The translations under genes and the position numbers were made by a program. Below the pieces are notes generated by a model. That model saw nothing but the letters and a program-made list of their open reading frames with translations. It searched no databases and was not told the DNA's origin. A stretch of 64,000 bases of DNA from an uncultured Polaribacter sp. (lineage in GTDB: Bacteria > Bacteroidota > Bacteroidia > Flavobacteriales > Flavobacteriaceae): the NCBI RefSeq assembly GCF_947496195.1, contig NZ_CANMBY010000004.1, positions 117,027-181,026 on the forward strand, given 5' to 3'. Positions 48,824 to 57,388 of this stretch are shown one piece after another (within the stretch, counting starts at the first letter, position 1; every line of letters begins with the position of its first letter).

Positions 48824-49431
48824 TTATAGATATTTTTAAAACCATAAAATCTGCTTCAGAAGAAACACTTTTTAAAGACAAAAACAGTAAGTTTTATGGT
48901 TTTGCATTTCCTGTAAATAATGAAGATGAAGTTAAAAATGAGTTAGAAAAAGTAAAAAAGATACATCCAAATGCAGGTCATCATTGTTATGCGTATCAAA
49001 TAGGAGTAGAGGATATATTATATAGAGCAAATGATGATGGAGAACCAAATAACTCAGCAGGAATGCCTATTTATGGACAAATTCAATCTTTTGATATTAC
49101 AAATGTTTTAATTGTTGTTGTGCGTTATTTTGGTGGTACAAAATTGGGTGTTTCTGGTTTAATTAATGCTTATAGATCATCAGCAAAAATTACAATTGAA
49201 TCTTCAGAAATAATTGAAAAAACGGTTGAAGTATATTTTAAAATTATTTTTGAGTATGATATGATGAGTAAAGTACTTCGAATTTTAAAAGAAAAAAATA
49301 TTGAAATAATTCAGCAAAAATTAGAATTGAATTGTGAATATATTATTGCAGTTCGTAAAAAAGAATCAAAATCTATTTTAGAGTTTTTTAAAAACTTGTA
49401 TAAAGTGGAAATTGAAGCATTAGAATCCTAA
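48820..49431 (+). CDS. YigZ/IMPACT family protein
   Basis: 203 residues. The N-terminal IMPACT domain includes KFYGFAFPVNNEDEVKNELEK, the HPNAGHHCYAYQIG segment and RANDDGEPNNSAGMPIYGQI (about 68-87). A ferredoxin-like C-terminal domain follows. The role is unclear; eukaryotic IMPACT affects the GCN1/GCN2 translation-stress pathway. It ends the five-gene operon and converges with the thioesterase gene, overlapping by 12 bp at the 3' ends. Confidence 0.92.
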   Translation: MIIDIFKTIKSASEETLFKDKNSKFYGFAFPVNNEDEVKNELEKVKKIHPNAGHHCYAYQIGVEDILYRANDDGEPNNSAGMPIYGQIQSFDITNVLIVVVRYFGGTKLGVSGLINAYRSSAKITIESSEIIEKTVEVYFKIIFEYDMMSKVLRILKEKNIEIIQQKLELNCEYIIAVRKKESKSILEFFKNLYKVEIEALES

Positions 49432-49824
49432 TTTTTTTAAAAGTGTATCTGGGCATTTTATGGGTTTATTTGTTTTCATATCCATAAATGCTAATACAGT
49501 ATTTCCTGTACATAGTATTTCCTGATTTTTATTTCGTATTACATAATCAAATTCTATTTTAACTAAAGGCTCTTTTTTAAGTTTAGTTTCAACTGTTAAA
49601 ACATCATCATATAAAGCAGATTTTATAAAATTACATTTTAAAGAGATAACAGGAAGCATTATTCCGCTGATTTCCATATCTTTGTATGTAATCCCTAAAG
49701 AACGAAGCCATTCAGTACGTCCAAGTTCAAAATATTGTGCATAATTTCCGTGATAAACTACCCCCATTTGGTCAGTTTCTCCATAACGTACTCTAAATGA
49801 GGATAAATGACTGTTCAAGTTCAA
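49420..49824 (-). CDS. YbgC/FadM-type acyl-CoA thioesterase
   Basis: 134 residues with the hot-dog fold. The active-site motif is VRYGETDQMGVVYHGNYAQYFELGRTE (about 12-38), with the conserved Asp in ETDQMG and the nearby Tyr/His. It hydrolyses acyl-CoA or acyl-ACP thioesters. It stands alone, divergent from dnaA, with the intergenic region holding a DnaA box. Confidence 0.93.
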   Translation of the reverse strand: MNLNSHLSSFRVRYGETDQMGVVYHGNYAQYFELGRTEWLRSLGITYKDMEISGIMLPVISLKCNFIKSALYDDVLTVETKLKKEPLVKIEFDYVIRNKNQEILCTGNTVLAFMDMKTNKPIKCPDTLLKKLGF

Positions 49825-49878
49825 TTTTTTGTTTAATTCATTCGAATTTTACGCAAAAAAAAGTTATAAATCAATAGC

Positions 49879-49911
49879 AAATTCATTTTTTTTTAATGAA
49901 TTTTATTCACA
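49879..49911. promoter_or_regulatory. Inverted repeat and DnaA-box-like site upstream of dnaA
   Basis: AAATTCATT (49879-49887) and AATGAATTT (49895-49903) form a 9-bp inverted repeat. It runs into TTATTCACA (49903-49911), which fits the DnaA-box consensus TTATnCACA. A single box fits autoregulation of dnaA better than a replication origin. Confidence 0.5.
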
Positions 49912-49991
49912 CATTTGTAGAGCTATTGAGAAAGAGGTTATCTAACCTAAAACAACTAAATTTAATAATCCAAAATTTACCTATAAAGTAA

Positions 49992-51419
49992 ATGAATTAC
50001 ACAGCCGAATCCGTTTGGAATGATTGCCTGTCTTTTATAAAAGACAACATTAAACCACAAGCATTTAAAACTTGGTTTGAACCTATTAAACCAGTGAAAC
50101 TTTCAGGAGAGGCTTTAACAATACAAGTACCTAGTAAATTTTTTTATGAATGGTTAGAAGAGCATTATATTAAATTATTAAGAGTTGCTCTTGTAAAACA
50201 TTTGGGTAGTGATGCTAAATTGATTTATGATGTAAGAATGGAAAATACTTACAGTAGTAATAGACCACAAACTGTAAAAATTCCAAGTTCTAATAGAAAT
50301 CCTTTAAAATCTCAAAAAGTAACTGTTCCTTTAGAATCTAATAAAAGAGAACTTAGAAACCCATTTATAATTCCAGGTTTACAAAAAGTAAAAATAGAGT
50401 CTCAATTAAATCCAAATTATAGTTTTGTAAATTTTGTTGAAGGAGATTCTAATAGATTAGCACGCTCTGCAGGTATGGCTGTTGCAAATAAGCCAGGAGG
50501 AACATCATTTAATCCATTATTAATTTATGGTGGTGTTGGTTTAGGTAAAACTCATTTAGCTCATGCTATTGGAGTTGATATAAAAGATAAATATCCAGAT
50601 AAAACAGTTTTATATATTTCTTCAGAAAAGTTTACACAACAATTTATTGATTCTGTAAAATCGAATACTAGAAATGATTTTATTCATTTTTATCAAATGA
50701 TTGATGTTTTAATTATTGATGATGTTCAATTCCTTTCTGGTAAAGCTGGTACACAAGATGTATTTTTCCATATATTTAATCACTTGCACCAAAATGGAAA
50801 GCAAGTAATATTAACATCAGATAAAGCGCCTGTAGATATGCAAGACATAGAACAGCGTTTATTATCTCGTTTTAAATGGGGATTATCTGCTGAATTACAA
50901 GCGCCAGATTATGAAACAAGAATTTCTATTTTAGAAAATAAATTGTTTAGAGATGGTGTAGAAATGCCAGAAGAAATTATAGAATATATTGCACAGAACA
51001 TAAAGTCTAATGTTAGAGAATTAGAGGGTGTAATCATCTCAATGATTGCTCAAGCTTCTTTTAACAGAAGAGAATTCTCTATTGAATTAGCAAAACAGAT
51101 TGTAGATAAGTTTGTAAAAAATACGAAGAAAGAAGTTTCTATAGATTACATACAGAAAGAAGTATCTAAATACTTTGATATGGATGTAGCTACATTACAG
51201 TCTAAAACTAGAAAAAGGCATATTGTACAAGCAAGACAATTGGCTATGTATTTTGCAAAAAGATTAACTAAAACATCTTTAGCTAGTATTGGAAACCAAA
51301 TTGGACAAAGAGATCATGCCACTGTTTTACATGCTTGTAAAACTGTAGATAATTTATCTGAAACAGATAAGCAGTTTCGTAAATATGTAGATGATTTAAC
51401 TAAAAAACTAACTTTTTAA
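49992..51419 (+). CDS. dnaA: Chromosomal replication initiator protein DnaA
   Basis: 475 residues. Domain I is about 1-85, a linker reaches about 130, then the AAA+ domain with Walker A GGVGLGKTH (about 178-186), Walker B LIIDDVQF and the arginine-finger region QRLLSRFKWG. Domain IV ends with the DNA-binding signature GQRDHATVLHACKT (about 440-453). It opens the origin by binding DnaA boxes. dnaN is not adjacent. A compact terminator follows 5 bp after the stop. Confidence 0.97.
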   Translation: MNYTAESVWNDCLSFIKDNIKPQAFKTWFEPIKPVKLSGEALTIQVPSKFFYEWLEEHYIKLLRVALVKHLGSDAKLIYDVRMENTYSSNRPQTVKIPSSNRNPLKSQKVTVPLESNKRELRNPFIIPGLQKVKIESQLNPNYSFVNFVEGDSNRLARSAGMAVANKPGGTSFNPLLIYGGVGLGKTHLAHAIGVDIKDKYPDKTVLYISSEKFTQQFIDSVKSNTRNDFIHFYQMIDVLIIDDVQFLSGKAGTQDVFFHIFNHLHQNGKQVILTSDKAPVDMQDIEQRLLSRFKWGLSAELQAPDYETRISILENKLFRDGVEMPEEIIEYIAQNIKSNVRELEGVIISMIAQASFNRREFSIELAKQIVDKFVKNTKKEVSIDYIQKEVSKYFDMDVATLQSKTRKRHIVQARQLAMYFAKRLTKTSLASIGNQIGQRDHATVLHACKTVDNLSETDKQFRKYVDDLTKKLTF

Positions 51420-51424
51420 ATTTT

Positions 51425-51446
51425 GCCTCGTTTACGAGGCTTTTTT
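51425..51446 (+). terminator. Terminator between dnaA and the phosphatase gene
   Basis: GCCTCG (51425-51430) pairs with CGAGGC (51435-51440) around TTTA, followed by six T. The next ATG (51451) is only 4 bases beyond, so this stem could also lie in the leader of the next gene. Confidence 0.9.
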
Positions 51447-51450
51447 ATTT

Positions 51451-51900
51451 ATGGTAAAAGTATTAATGGTTTGCTTGGGTAATATTTGTAGATCTCCATT
51501 AGCTCAAGGTATATTAGAATCAAAAGTAAATTTAGATAAAGTTTTTGTTGATTCTGCTGGTACTGCTGCATATCATGTAGGAAATTTACCTGATGAACGT
51601 TCAATAGACGTTGCTCGTAATTACGGAATAAATATTACCAACCAAAGAGCAAGAAAATTTACAGTACAAGATTTTGATGAGTTTGATTATATTTATGCTA
51701 TGGATACTAGTAATTATCAAAACATTTTAATGTTGGCTAGAGGTGAGGAAGATGAGAATAAGGTTAGATTAATTTTAAACGAAATATATCCATCTGAAAA
51801 TAAATCTGTTCCAGATCCATATTATGGAGGAAATCAAGGATTTGAAAAGGTTTATCAAATGCTAGATGAAGCATGTGGTGTGATTAGTAAAAAGCTATAA
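51451..51900 (+). CDS. Low molecular weight protein-tyrosine-phosphatase
   Basis: 149 residues. The P-loop CLGNICRS (C8 to R14, the C-x5-R motif) and the general-acid loop VPDPYYGG with its Asp (about 122) are both present. It dephosphorylates tyrosine, in bacteria usually on autokinases that control polysaccharide export, though no such kinase is nearby. The start codon lies 4 bases past a terminator T tract. It is followed 2 bp later by a methyltransferase gene. Confidence 0.94.
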   Translation: MVKVLMVCLGNICRSPLAQGILESKVNLDKVFVDSAGTAAYHVGNLPDERSIDVARNYGINITNQRARKFTVQDFDEFDYIYAMDTSNYQNILMLARGEEDENKVRLILNEIYPSENKSVPDPYYGGNQGFEKVYQMLDEACGVISKKL

Positions 51901-51902
51901 TA

Positions 51903-52607
51903 ATGAAAGGCAAATTATATTTAATACCAACTACTTTAGGAGAAACAGAACCTTTAGAGGTAATGCCTTTATCTGTTAAAAAAGTAATTGAGCAGATAGA
52001 TTATTATATTGTAGAAAATGAAAAAACAGCAAGAAGGTTTATCAAAAAAATAAGTCCTAAAAAACAACAACCATTACTAACCATTAAAAAGTTAGATAAA
52101 TATGCAGAAGAAGTTGAAACTTTAAAATATTTAGATGTTTGCGAACAAGGTATTAATGTTGGATTGCTTTCTGAAGCAGGTGTTCCAGCAATTGCAGATC
52201 CTGGAGCAAGTATTGTAAAGTTAGCACACGAAAAAGCGATTCAGGTTGTGCCATTAGTAGGGCCATCTTCTATTTTATTAGCAATGATGAGTTCTGGAAT
52301 GAATGGGCAAAACTTTGCTTTTAATGGTTATTTGCCTATTGATAAAGCTGAAAGAAAGAAAGCTATTAAAGAATTAGAAAAGATTTCTTTTGATAAAAAA
52401 CAATCTCAAATTTTTATAGAAACTCCTTATAGAAATGAAAAAATGTTAGCAGATTTAAAAGCTACATTATCACCTACAACAAATCTATGTATTGCAGCAG
52501 ACATAACTTTAAGCTCAGAGTATATAAAAACGCTATCAATTAAAGATTGGAAATACCAACAGCCAGATTTACATAAAAGACCAGCTATTTTTATAATTCA
52601 GAAATAA
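51903..52607 (+). CDS. RsmI-like tetrapyrrole-methylase-fold methyltransferase
   Basis: 234 residues. LLSEAGVPAIADPGASIVKLAH and VPLVGPSSILLAMMSSGMNGQNFAFNGYLP are the central RsmI-family blocks. Authentic RsmI (2'-O-methylation of 16S C1402) is about 280 residues; this shorter paralogue is common in Bacteroidota and its target is not certain. Cytoplasmic, SAM-dependent. Translated with the tyrosine phosphatase. Confidence 0.88.
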   Translation: MKGKLYLIPTTLGETEPLEVMPLSVKKVIEQIDYYIVENEKTARRFIKKISPKKQQPLLTIKKLDKYAEEVETLKYLDVCEQGINVGLLSEAGVPAIADPGASIVKLAHEKAIQVVPLVGPSSILLAMMSSGMNGQNFAFNGYLPIDKAERKKAIKELEKISFDKKQSQIFIETPYRNEKMLADLKATLSPTTNLCIAADITLSSEYIKTLSIKDWKYQQPDLHKRPAIFIIQK

Positions 52608-53186
52608 TTAGACTTTTGCTTTTCTATCAGCTGTAATGTTCGCGACATTATAATTCGAAAACTTTTTTAAATATTGAGAGATGGTTGCTCCATAAGCATC
52701 TTCGAAAATAGTTTCTCCATTACTTCTTAAAAACTTTTTTACATTGCCTGCACCACCTAAATGCGCTGCAGCAAGTATACCAGATTCAGTAATTTTAATA
52801 CCATTAATAGTTTTACCAACAGAACGTTTTATATCTTTTCTTAATATCCATTTGTTTACTTTACAATAAGCTACAAAAGCTTTTTCTTGTAACTCAGGAT
52901 TTTTTAAAAAAGCATCTGTATTATAAATACCAATTCTTTTTAAAGTGTTTTTACCAAATTGATATTTACCTAAATAACCTAAAGTATTAACAACAGAATA
53001 TTTTCCTTGTGACTCTTTAAAAGCAACAGCTTCTTTAAAAGCAACAAAGTTTTTATCTAAATAAGGTATATTGTAATCTACATTTACTGGATAGTGAACA
53101 GTTTTGTTCTTTTTCTTTTTTAAAGAAGTAGTTGTTGCACTCATTAAAAAGAAAACAACAGCTAAAAATAAAAACCTTTTGATCAT
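52608..53186 (-). CDS. Secreted lysozyme-like (peptidoglycan-active) protein
   Basis: The frame begins at 53213, but ATG 53186 gives a standard signal peptide (MIKRFLFLAVVFFLMSATTT), so I use it: 192 residues. FKEAVAFKESQGKYSVVNTLGYLGKYQFG contains the likely catalytic Glu in FKESQG followed by the G-x-YQFG motif seen in lytic transglycosylase/lysozyme-like domains. LAAAHLGGAGNVKKFL is the second conserved block. Probably cleaves or binds peptidoglycan. It is close to mltG on the same strand, which fits a cell-wall role. Confidence 0.82.
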   Translation of the reverse strand: MIKRFLFLAVVFFLMSATTTSLKKKKNKTVHYPVNVDYNIPYLDKNFVAFKEAVAFKESQGKYSVVNTLGYLGKYQFGKNTLKRIGIYNTDAFLKNPELQEKAFVAYCKVNKWILRKDIKRSVGKTINGIKITESGILAAAHLGGAGNVKKFLRSNGETIFEDAYGATISQYLKKFSNYNVANITADRKAKV

Positions 53187-53382
53187 AATTAATCTTTTTG
53201 TTTTATGATGCAAAGTTATATCTAGTTTTTTAAATAACTGATAATTAGTGTATTAATTTCGTCGAAATTACGATTTAACAATATGAAACGTAAAAAAATT
53301 AGTATTAATGAACTACTACAACGTTTCTTATTGTGAAATTTTAAAAAAATTAATGAATTTTAACAGAATTTGATGTTGCTTG

Positions 53383-54411
53383 TTATCTTCTAACTCCTTG
53401 TTTATTTAACCAATTTTGGTATTTAGCAGCATTTCTATTATGCTGTGCTAATGATTTTGCAAATTTATGATACCCAATTCTATCAATATCTGCACACATA
53501 TAGTAATAATTATGATTTTCTGCATTTAAAACAGCATCAATAGTATTAATGTCTGGCATTGCTATTTGTGAAGGAGGTAATCCTCTATACTTATACGTAT
53601 TATAAGGTGAGTTTATTTCTAAATCAGTTTTTAAAACTCTTTTTACAATGTAATCTCGACCTTTAACTTCTTTTATTGCATAAATTATGGTTGGGTCTGC
53701 TTGTAAGGGCCATCCTTTTTGCAAACGATTTAAATATAAACCAGCTACAATAGGTCTTTCTTCTCTTTTAGCTGTTTCTTTTTGAACTATGGAAGCTAGA
53801 GTAATGACTTCGTTTTTGGTTAAGTTTAATTTTTTTGCTTTTTGAATTCTATTTGTGTTCCAGAAAGTCTTATAATTCTTTAATAATTTTTTTCTAAAAT
53901 TATCAGCAGAAACATTCCAATAAAACTCATAAGTATTTGGTAAGCAAATTTGTAAAACAGTTTTATTATTAAAGTTGTTTTGTTTTAAAAATGTTTGGTT
54001 TGTAAAAGACTGTAAAATAGTTAATGAATCAACTTCTAGTTGTTCTGCTATTCTACCTGCAAAATCGTATAATGTATTTTGGTTATTAAAAGATACTTTT
54101 ACAGGTGTTTGATTACCACTTCTTAATAAATTAACTAATTCATTATTAGACATGTTTTCTTTGATTACATATCTTCCAGATTTTGGAGTTTTAAAATTCT
54201 TTTTATTAGCGACCCAAATAAAATTGGAAATATCTTTTACAAAAGGATTTAGTTTTTTTGAAAGTGAATTAAAATCATCTGTAGATGTGATATATAAATC
54301 ACCTTGTTTTATGGTGCTATTTCCAAAAATTTTAAAATAAAAATTTAAACCAATTGCTAATACAGTGATAAATAAAACTGTGGTAATGATATAAATAAAC
54401 TTTCTACTCAA
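53383..54411 (-). CDS. mltG: Endolytic murein transglycosylase MltG (YceG)
   Basis: 342 residues. An N-terminal membrane helix (about 7-27) precedes a LysM-like subdomain and the YceG domain. TLASIVQKETAKREERPIVAGLYLNRL (about 205-231) includes the catalytic Glu, and LQADPTIIYAI and GLPPSQIAMPDI are also diagnostic. It cuts nascent glycan strands, setting their length. It is 23 bp downstream of the GNAT gene in a dapF-GNAT-mltG minus-strand operon, all plausible cell-wall functions. Confidence 0.95.
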   Translation of the reverse strand: MSRKFIYIITTVLFITVLAIGLNFYFKIFGNSTIKQGDLYITSTDDFNSLSKKLNPFVKDISNFIWVANKKNFKTPKSGRYVIKENMSNNELVNLLRSGNQTPVKVSFNNQNTLYDFAGRIAEQLEVDSLTILQSFTNQTFLKQNNFNNKTVLQICLPNTYEFYWNVSADNFRKKLLKNYKTFWNTNRIQKAKKLNLTKNEVITLASIVQKETAKREERPIVAGLYLNRLQKGWPLQADPTIIYAIKEVKGRDYIVKRVLKTDLEINSPYNTYKYRGLPPSQIAMPDINTIDAVLNAENHNYYYMCADIDRIGYHKFAKSLAQHNRNAAKYQNWLNKQGVRR

Positions 54412-54434
54412 TTTCTTTATTTTAAATTGTAAAA

Positions 54435-54962
54435 TTACTTATTTATTAATTGATATAAAATTTCACTTTTGTAATTATTGTTAGTGAAAATCCAATCTTT
54501 TTTGATACCAGTTTTCACAAAGTTATTTTTTTCAAAAAGCGAAATACTTTTGCTATTATCTTCAGTAATATTAGCATATAACTGATGTAAATCTAAATGT
54601 GTAAAAGTGTAATTAATTAACAAAGATAATGCTTCAAAAGCATATCCTATTTCTTGAAAATCTGGGTGAATTAAAATACCAATGCCTGCTCTTTTGTGTT
54701 TTGGATTAAAATCAAAAAGATCTATCATACCCACTTGTTGGTTTGTATTATTCTCTTCAATAATTAAACGCAATTGCTTTGCTTGATAAATATCTAAATG
54801 AGCATTTTCTAAATATAACTTTAGCATATATTTCGAAAATGGAGTTTGAGTGTGGCTAACTTGCCAAAAAGATTCATTATTTTCTATTTGATATAAAAAA
54901 TTTAAATCTTCTTTTTCTAAAGCTCTTAGCTTAATATTCTTGCCTAAAAGTGTGTTCATCAA
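54435..54962 (-). CDS. RimJ/RimL-type GNAT acetyltransferase
   Basis: 175 residues. IKLRALEKEDLNFLYQIENNESFW is the typical start of this subfamily, and HKRAGIGILIHPDFQEIGYAFEAL (about 89-112) the acetyl-CoA region. LYANITEDNSKSISLFEKNNF matches the C-terminal strand. It resembles SpeG/RimJ-like enzymes; acceptor unknown. Its start overlaps the dapF stop by 4 bp. Confidence 0.92.
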   Translation of the reverse strand: MMNTLLGKNIKLRALEKEDLNFLYQIENNESFWQVSHTQTPFSKYMLKLYLENAHLDIYQAKQLRLIIEENNTNQQVGMIDLFDFNPKHKRAGIGILIHPDFQEIGYAFEALSLLINYTFTHLDLHQLYANITEDNSKSISLFEKNNFVKTGIKKDWIFTNNNYKSEILYQLINK

Positions 54963-55729
54963 ATTAAAATATTTCCTTTAAAAACAAATTGAGCAGGTCC
55001 AATTAAAAAAATATTATTATAGATACCATATTCTTCTTTAAAACTTACCTCTAAATTTCCTCCTTCAACTGGTAAATAAATATGATTACTTTTTGTTTTA
55101 TTTGTTTTGTGCATTGCAACAGCAACAGCTGTAACACCTGTACCACAAGCTAAAGTTTCATTTTCAACTCCTTTTTCATAGGTTCTAACTTTAAAAGTAT
55201 CATTGTTAAGTTGCTCAACAAAATTTACATTACTTCCTGGTTCAGCATAAGAGTATCTAATTTCTTTTCCTTTTTCATAAACAGGAAAATCTTTTAACTC
55301 ATTTACCAATTCTACATGATGCTGAGTACCTGTATAAGCAAAAACTGAATTTTCTTGAATTTTAATTTCCTCTACATCTATCATTTTTAATGAAACGATT
55401 GAGTTATTAATTTCTGCAAAATGCTCTCCATCAACTGCTAAAAAATGTGTTTTTGAGTCTATAATTCCTAATTGTTTTGCAAAAGCAACAGCACATCTAC
55501 CACCATTTCCACAAAAGGTTTCACTTGCATCTGGGTTGTAGTAAATCATTTTAAAATCAAAATCATCATCATTTTCAATTAGAATTACACCATCTGCACC
55601 AATACCAAAATGTCTGTCACACAATTGTGAAATTATGTCAGTTTTTTCTTTTGGAAAGGTTTTTGTTCTGTTATCTATCATAACAAAATCATTTCCTGTA
55701 CCTTGATATTTAAAAAACATTAAATTCAT
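54959..55729 (-). CDS. dapF: Diaminopimelate epimerase
   Basis: 256 residues. Both catalytic cysteines are present: NPDASETFCGNGGRC (about 65-79, where FCGNGGR holds the first) and LACGTGVTA (about 193-201). It converts LL- to meso-diaminopimelate for lysine and peptidoglycan. A second ATG three codons in is also possible. The -7 element TACATTTG is 4 nt before the first ATG, as in trmD, suggesting a leaderless transcript. Confidence 0.96.
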   Translation of the reverse strand: MNLMFFKYQGTGNDFVMIDNRTKTFPKEKTDIISQLCDRHFGIGADGVILIENDDDFDFKMIYYNPDASETFCGNGGRCAVAFAKQLGIIDSKTHFLAVDGEHFAEINNSIVSLKMIDVEEIKIQENSVFAYTGTQHHVELVNELKDFPVYEKGKEIRYSYAEPGSNVNFVEQLNNDTFKVRTYEKGVENETLACGTGVTAVAVAMHKTNKTKSNHIYLPVEGGNLEVSFKEEYGIYNNIFLIGPAQFVFKGNILI

Positions 55730-55733
55730 GATA

Positions 55734-55741
55734 CAAATGTA
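55734..55741 (-). promoter_or_regulatory. -7 element of dapF
   Basis: The minus strand reads TACATTTG followed by TATC and the dapF ATG, a 4-nt gap identical to the trmD layout. Confidence 0.5.
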
Positions 55742-55830
55742 GTGATTTTGCTAGTAAATAAGTGCTGTTAAATTGTGGTTAAAAACCGTTAAAACCTAGT
55801 TAAACAGATTTTTGTAAAATGTTAAAATTG

Positions 55831-55838
55831 TATATTTG
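55831..55838 (+). promoter_or_regulatory. -7 element of the HtrA gene
   Basis: TATATTTG matches TAnnTTTG, 19 bp before the ATG at 55858. A TTG at 55812-55814 is a possible, slightly close, -33 element. Confidence 0.55.
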
Positions 55839-55857
55839 ATTACTAAATTTTAGAATT

Positions 55858-57252
55858 ATGAAGAAATTTTTTGGATTTTTAGGAATGGCAATTTTAGGAG
55901 GTGCAGTTACTTTAGGAGGCTATAAAATGCTAATTGAAGAACCAGTTATAATTAAACAAAATTCGCCAGAAACGCTTTCAACTATTCAGACTAGTTATAA
56001 ATCTGCATTCAATTCCAATGAAACATCAAGTGCAGATGCTATTTCTATTGATTTTAGATTAGCAGCAAAGAAAACAGTTAACTCTGTAGTGCATGTTAAA
56101 AATACTGCCATCAGAACGCAAAATAATCCTTTTGCAGAATTATTCTTTGGAGGCAATAGTACTCGTAAATTTGAACAAGTTGGTACAGGAAGTGGAGTTA
56201 TAATATCTGCAGATGGTTACATAGTAACTAATAACCATGTTATTGAATCTGCAAATGATATAGAAATTACACTTAACAATAAAAAGAAATATAAAGCAGA
56301 ATTAGTTGGTGCTGATAAAAGTAATGATATAGCATTATTAAAAATTAATGCAGACGTTGATTTACCTTTTACATCTTTTGCAAATTCAGATAATGTACAA
56401 ATAGGTGAATGGGTATTGGCTGTTGGTAATCCTTATAACTTAACATCTACTGTTACTGCTGGTATAGTAAGTGCAAAAGGTAGAGATTTAGAAGGTAATG
56501 GAAATATAGAATCTTTTATACAAACAGATGCTGCTGTAAATCCTGGAAATAGTGGAGGAGCTTTAGTAAATGCTAGAGGAGAATTAGTAGGTATAAATAC
56601 AGCAATTTCATCTAGAACTGGTTCTTTTGTTGGTTATTCATTTGCAGTACCTTCTAATATTGCAAAGAAAATTGTAGATGATATTCTTGAGTTTGGAGCT
56701 GTACAAGAAGCTATTCTTGGTATTGCAATTGATCCAAAATATGATGAAGAAGGTGTTAAAATAGGTGAGGTATATTATGAAGAAGGAACTAAAACTTCTG
56801 AATTAAAGAAAGGTGATATTATTAAGAAAGTTAATAATGTAAAAATTACTAAGTTTTCTGAACTTAGAGGTCAATTAGTAGCAAAAAGACCAGGAGAATA
56901 CGTAGATATTACTGTTGAAAGAGATGGTGAATTGGTTACTAAAAAAGTATTATTAAATAAGAAAAGCACTTATATTTCTAGAGCTTTAGGTGTTTCTTTA
57001 AAAGATTTATCTGATAAAGAAAAGAAAAAGTATGATGTTAAAGGTGGTGCAAAAATTATAGAAAACATCAATAGAAGTTTAGATTATTATGGTGTTAAAA
57101 AAGGCTTTATTATTACTAAAATCAATAAAAAACCAGTTTTAACTGCTGCAGAAGCTAAAAGAGTTATTGATAATAGTTTTGGAAATGGTAATCCTATTTA
57201 CTTAGAGTTAATAAATTTAAAAGGAGAAATAGAACGTTACGCAATTAGATAA
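55858..57252 (+). CDS. HtrA/DegP-type periplasmic serine protease
   Basis: 464 residues. An N-terminal signal or anchor (about 4-21) precedes a trypsin-like domain with the triad His in VTNNHVIES, Asp in SNDIALLKI and Ser in NPGNSGGALVN (about 225-235). Two PDZ domains follow (about 275-355 and 370-460). It degrades or refolds damaged envelope proteins. A clean terminator after the stop indicates a single-gene transcript. Confidence 0.95.
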   Translation: MKKFFGFLGMAILGGAVTLGGYKMLIEEPVIIKQNSPETLSTIQTSYKSAFNSNETSSADAISIDFRLAAKKTVNSVVHVKNTAIRTQNNPFAELFFGGNSTRKFEQVGTGSGVIISADGYIVTNNHVIESANDIEITLNNKKKYKAELVGADKSNDIALLKINADVDLPFTSFANSDNVQIGEWVLAVGNPYNLTSTVTAGIVSAKGRDLEGNGNIESFIQTDAAVNPGNSGGALVNARGELVGINTAISSRTGSFVGYSFAVPSNIAKKIVDDILEFGAVQEAILGIAIDPKYDEEGVKIGEVYYEEGTKTSELKKGDIIKKVNNVKITKFSELRGQLVAKRPGEYVDITVERDGELVTKKVLLNKKSTYISRALGVSLKDLSDKEKKKYDVKGGAKIIENINRSLDYYGVKKGFIITKINKKPVLTAAEAKRVIDNSFGNGNPIYLELINLKGEIERYAIR

Positions 57253-57272
57253 AAACTGTATTAAATTATATT

Positions 57273-57305
57273 AAAAATCCTGATAATTTTTATCAGGATT
57301 TTTTT
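57273..57305 (+). terminator. Terminator after the HtrA gene
   Basis: An A run plus TCCTGATA (57273-57285) pairs with TATCAGGA plus T run (57291-57303) around a 5-nt loop. Confidence 0.9.
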
Positions 57306-57320
57306 ATTTTAAAATTTATA

Positions 57321-57361
57321 ACGAAATCGATTTCGTATTTTTAAAAAAAGAAATACTTTTG
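57321..57361 (+). promoter_or_regulatory. GAPDH promoter with 16-bp LacI-type palindrome
   Basis: ACGAAATCGATTTCGT (57321-57336) is a perfect palindrome with a central CG, the style of LacI/GalR family operators (core AATCGATT). It covers the place of the -33 element. TACTTTTG (57354-57361) is the -7 element, 27 bp before the ATG. A repressor here would block the gene. Confidence 0.65.
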
Positions 57362-57388
57362 CAAAAATTTTAAATTATTTAGTTAGCT

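Noticed and set aside
49825..49991. Possible replication origin next to dnaA
   Set aside because: Only one clear DnaA box (49903-49911) in 167 bp, no dnaN neighbour and no clustered boxes. This fits dnaA autoregulation better.
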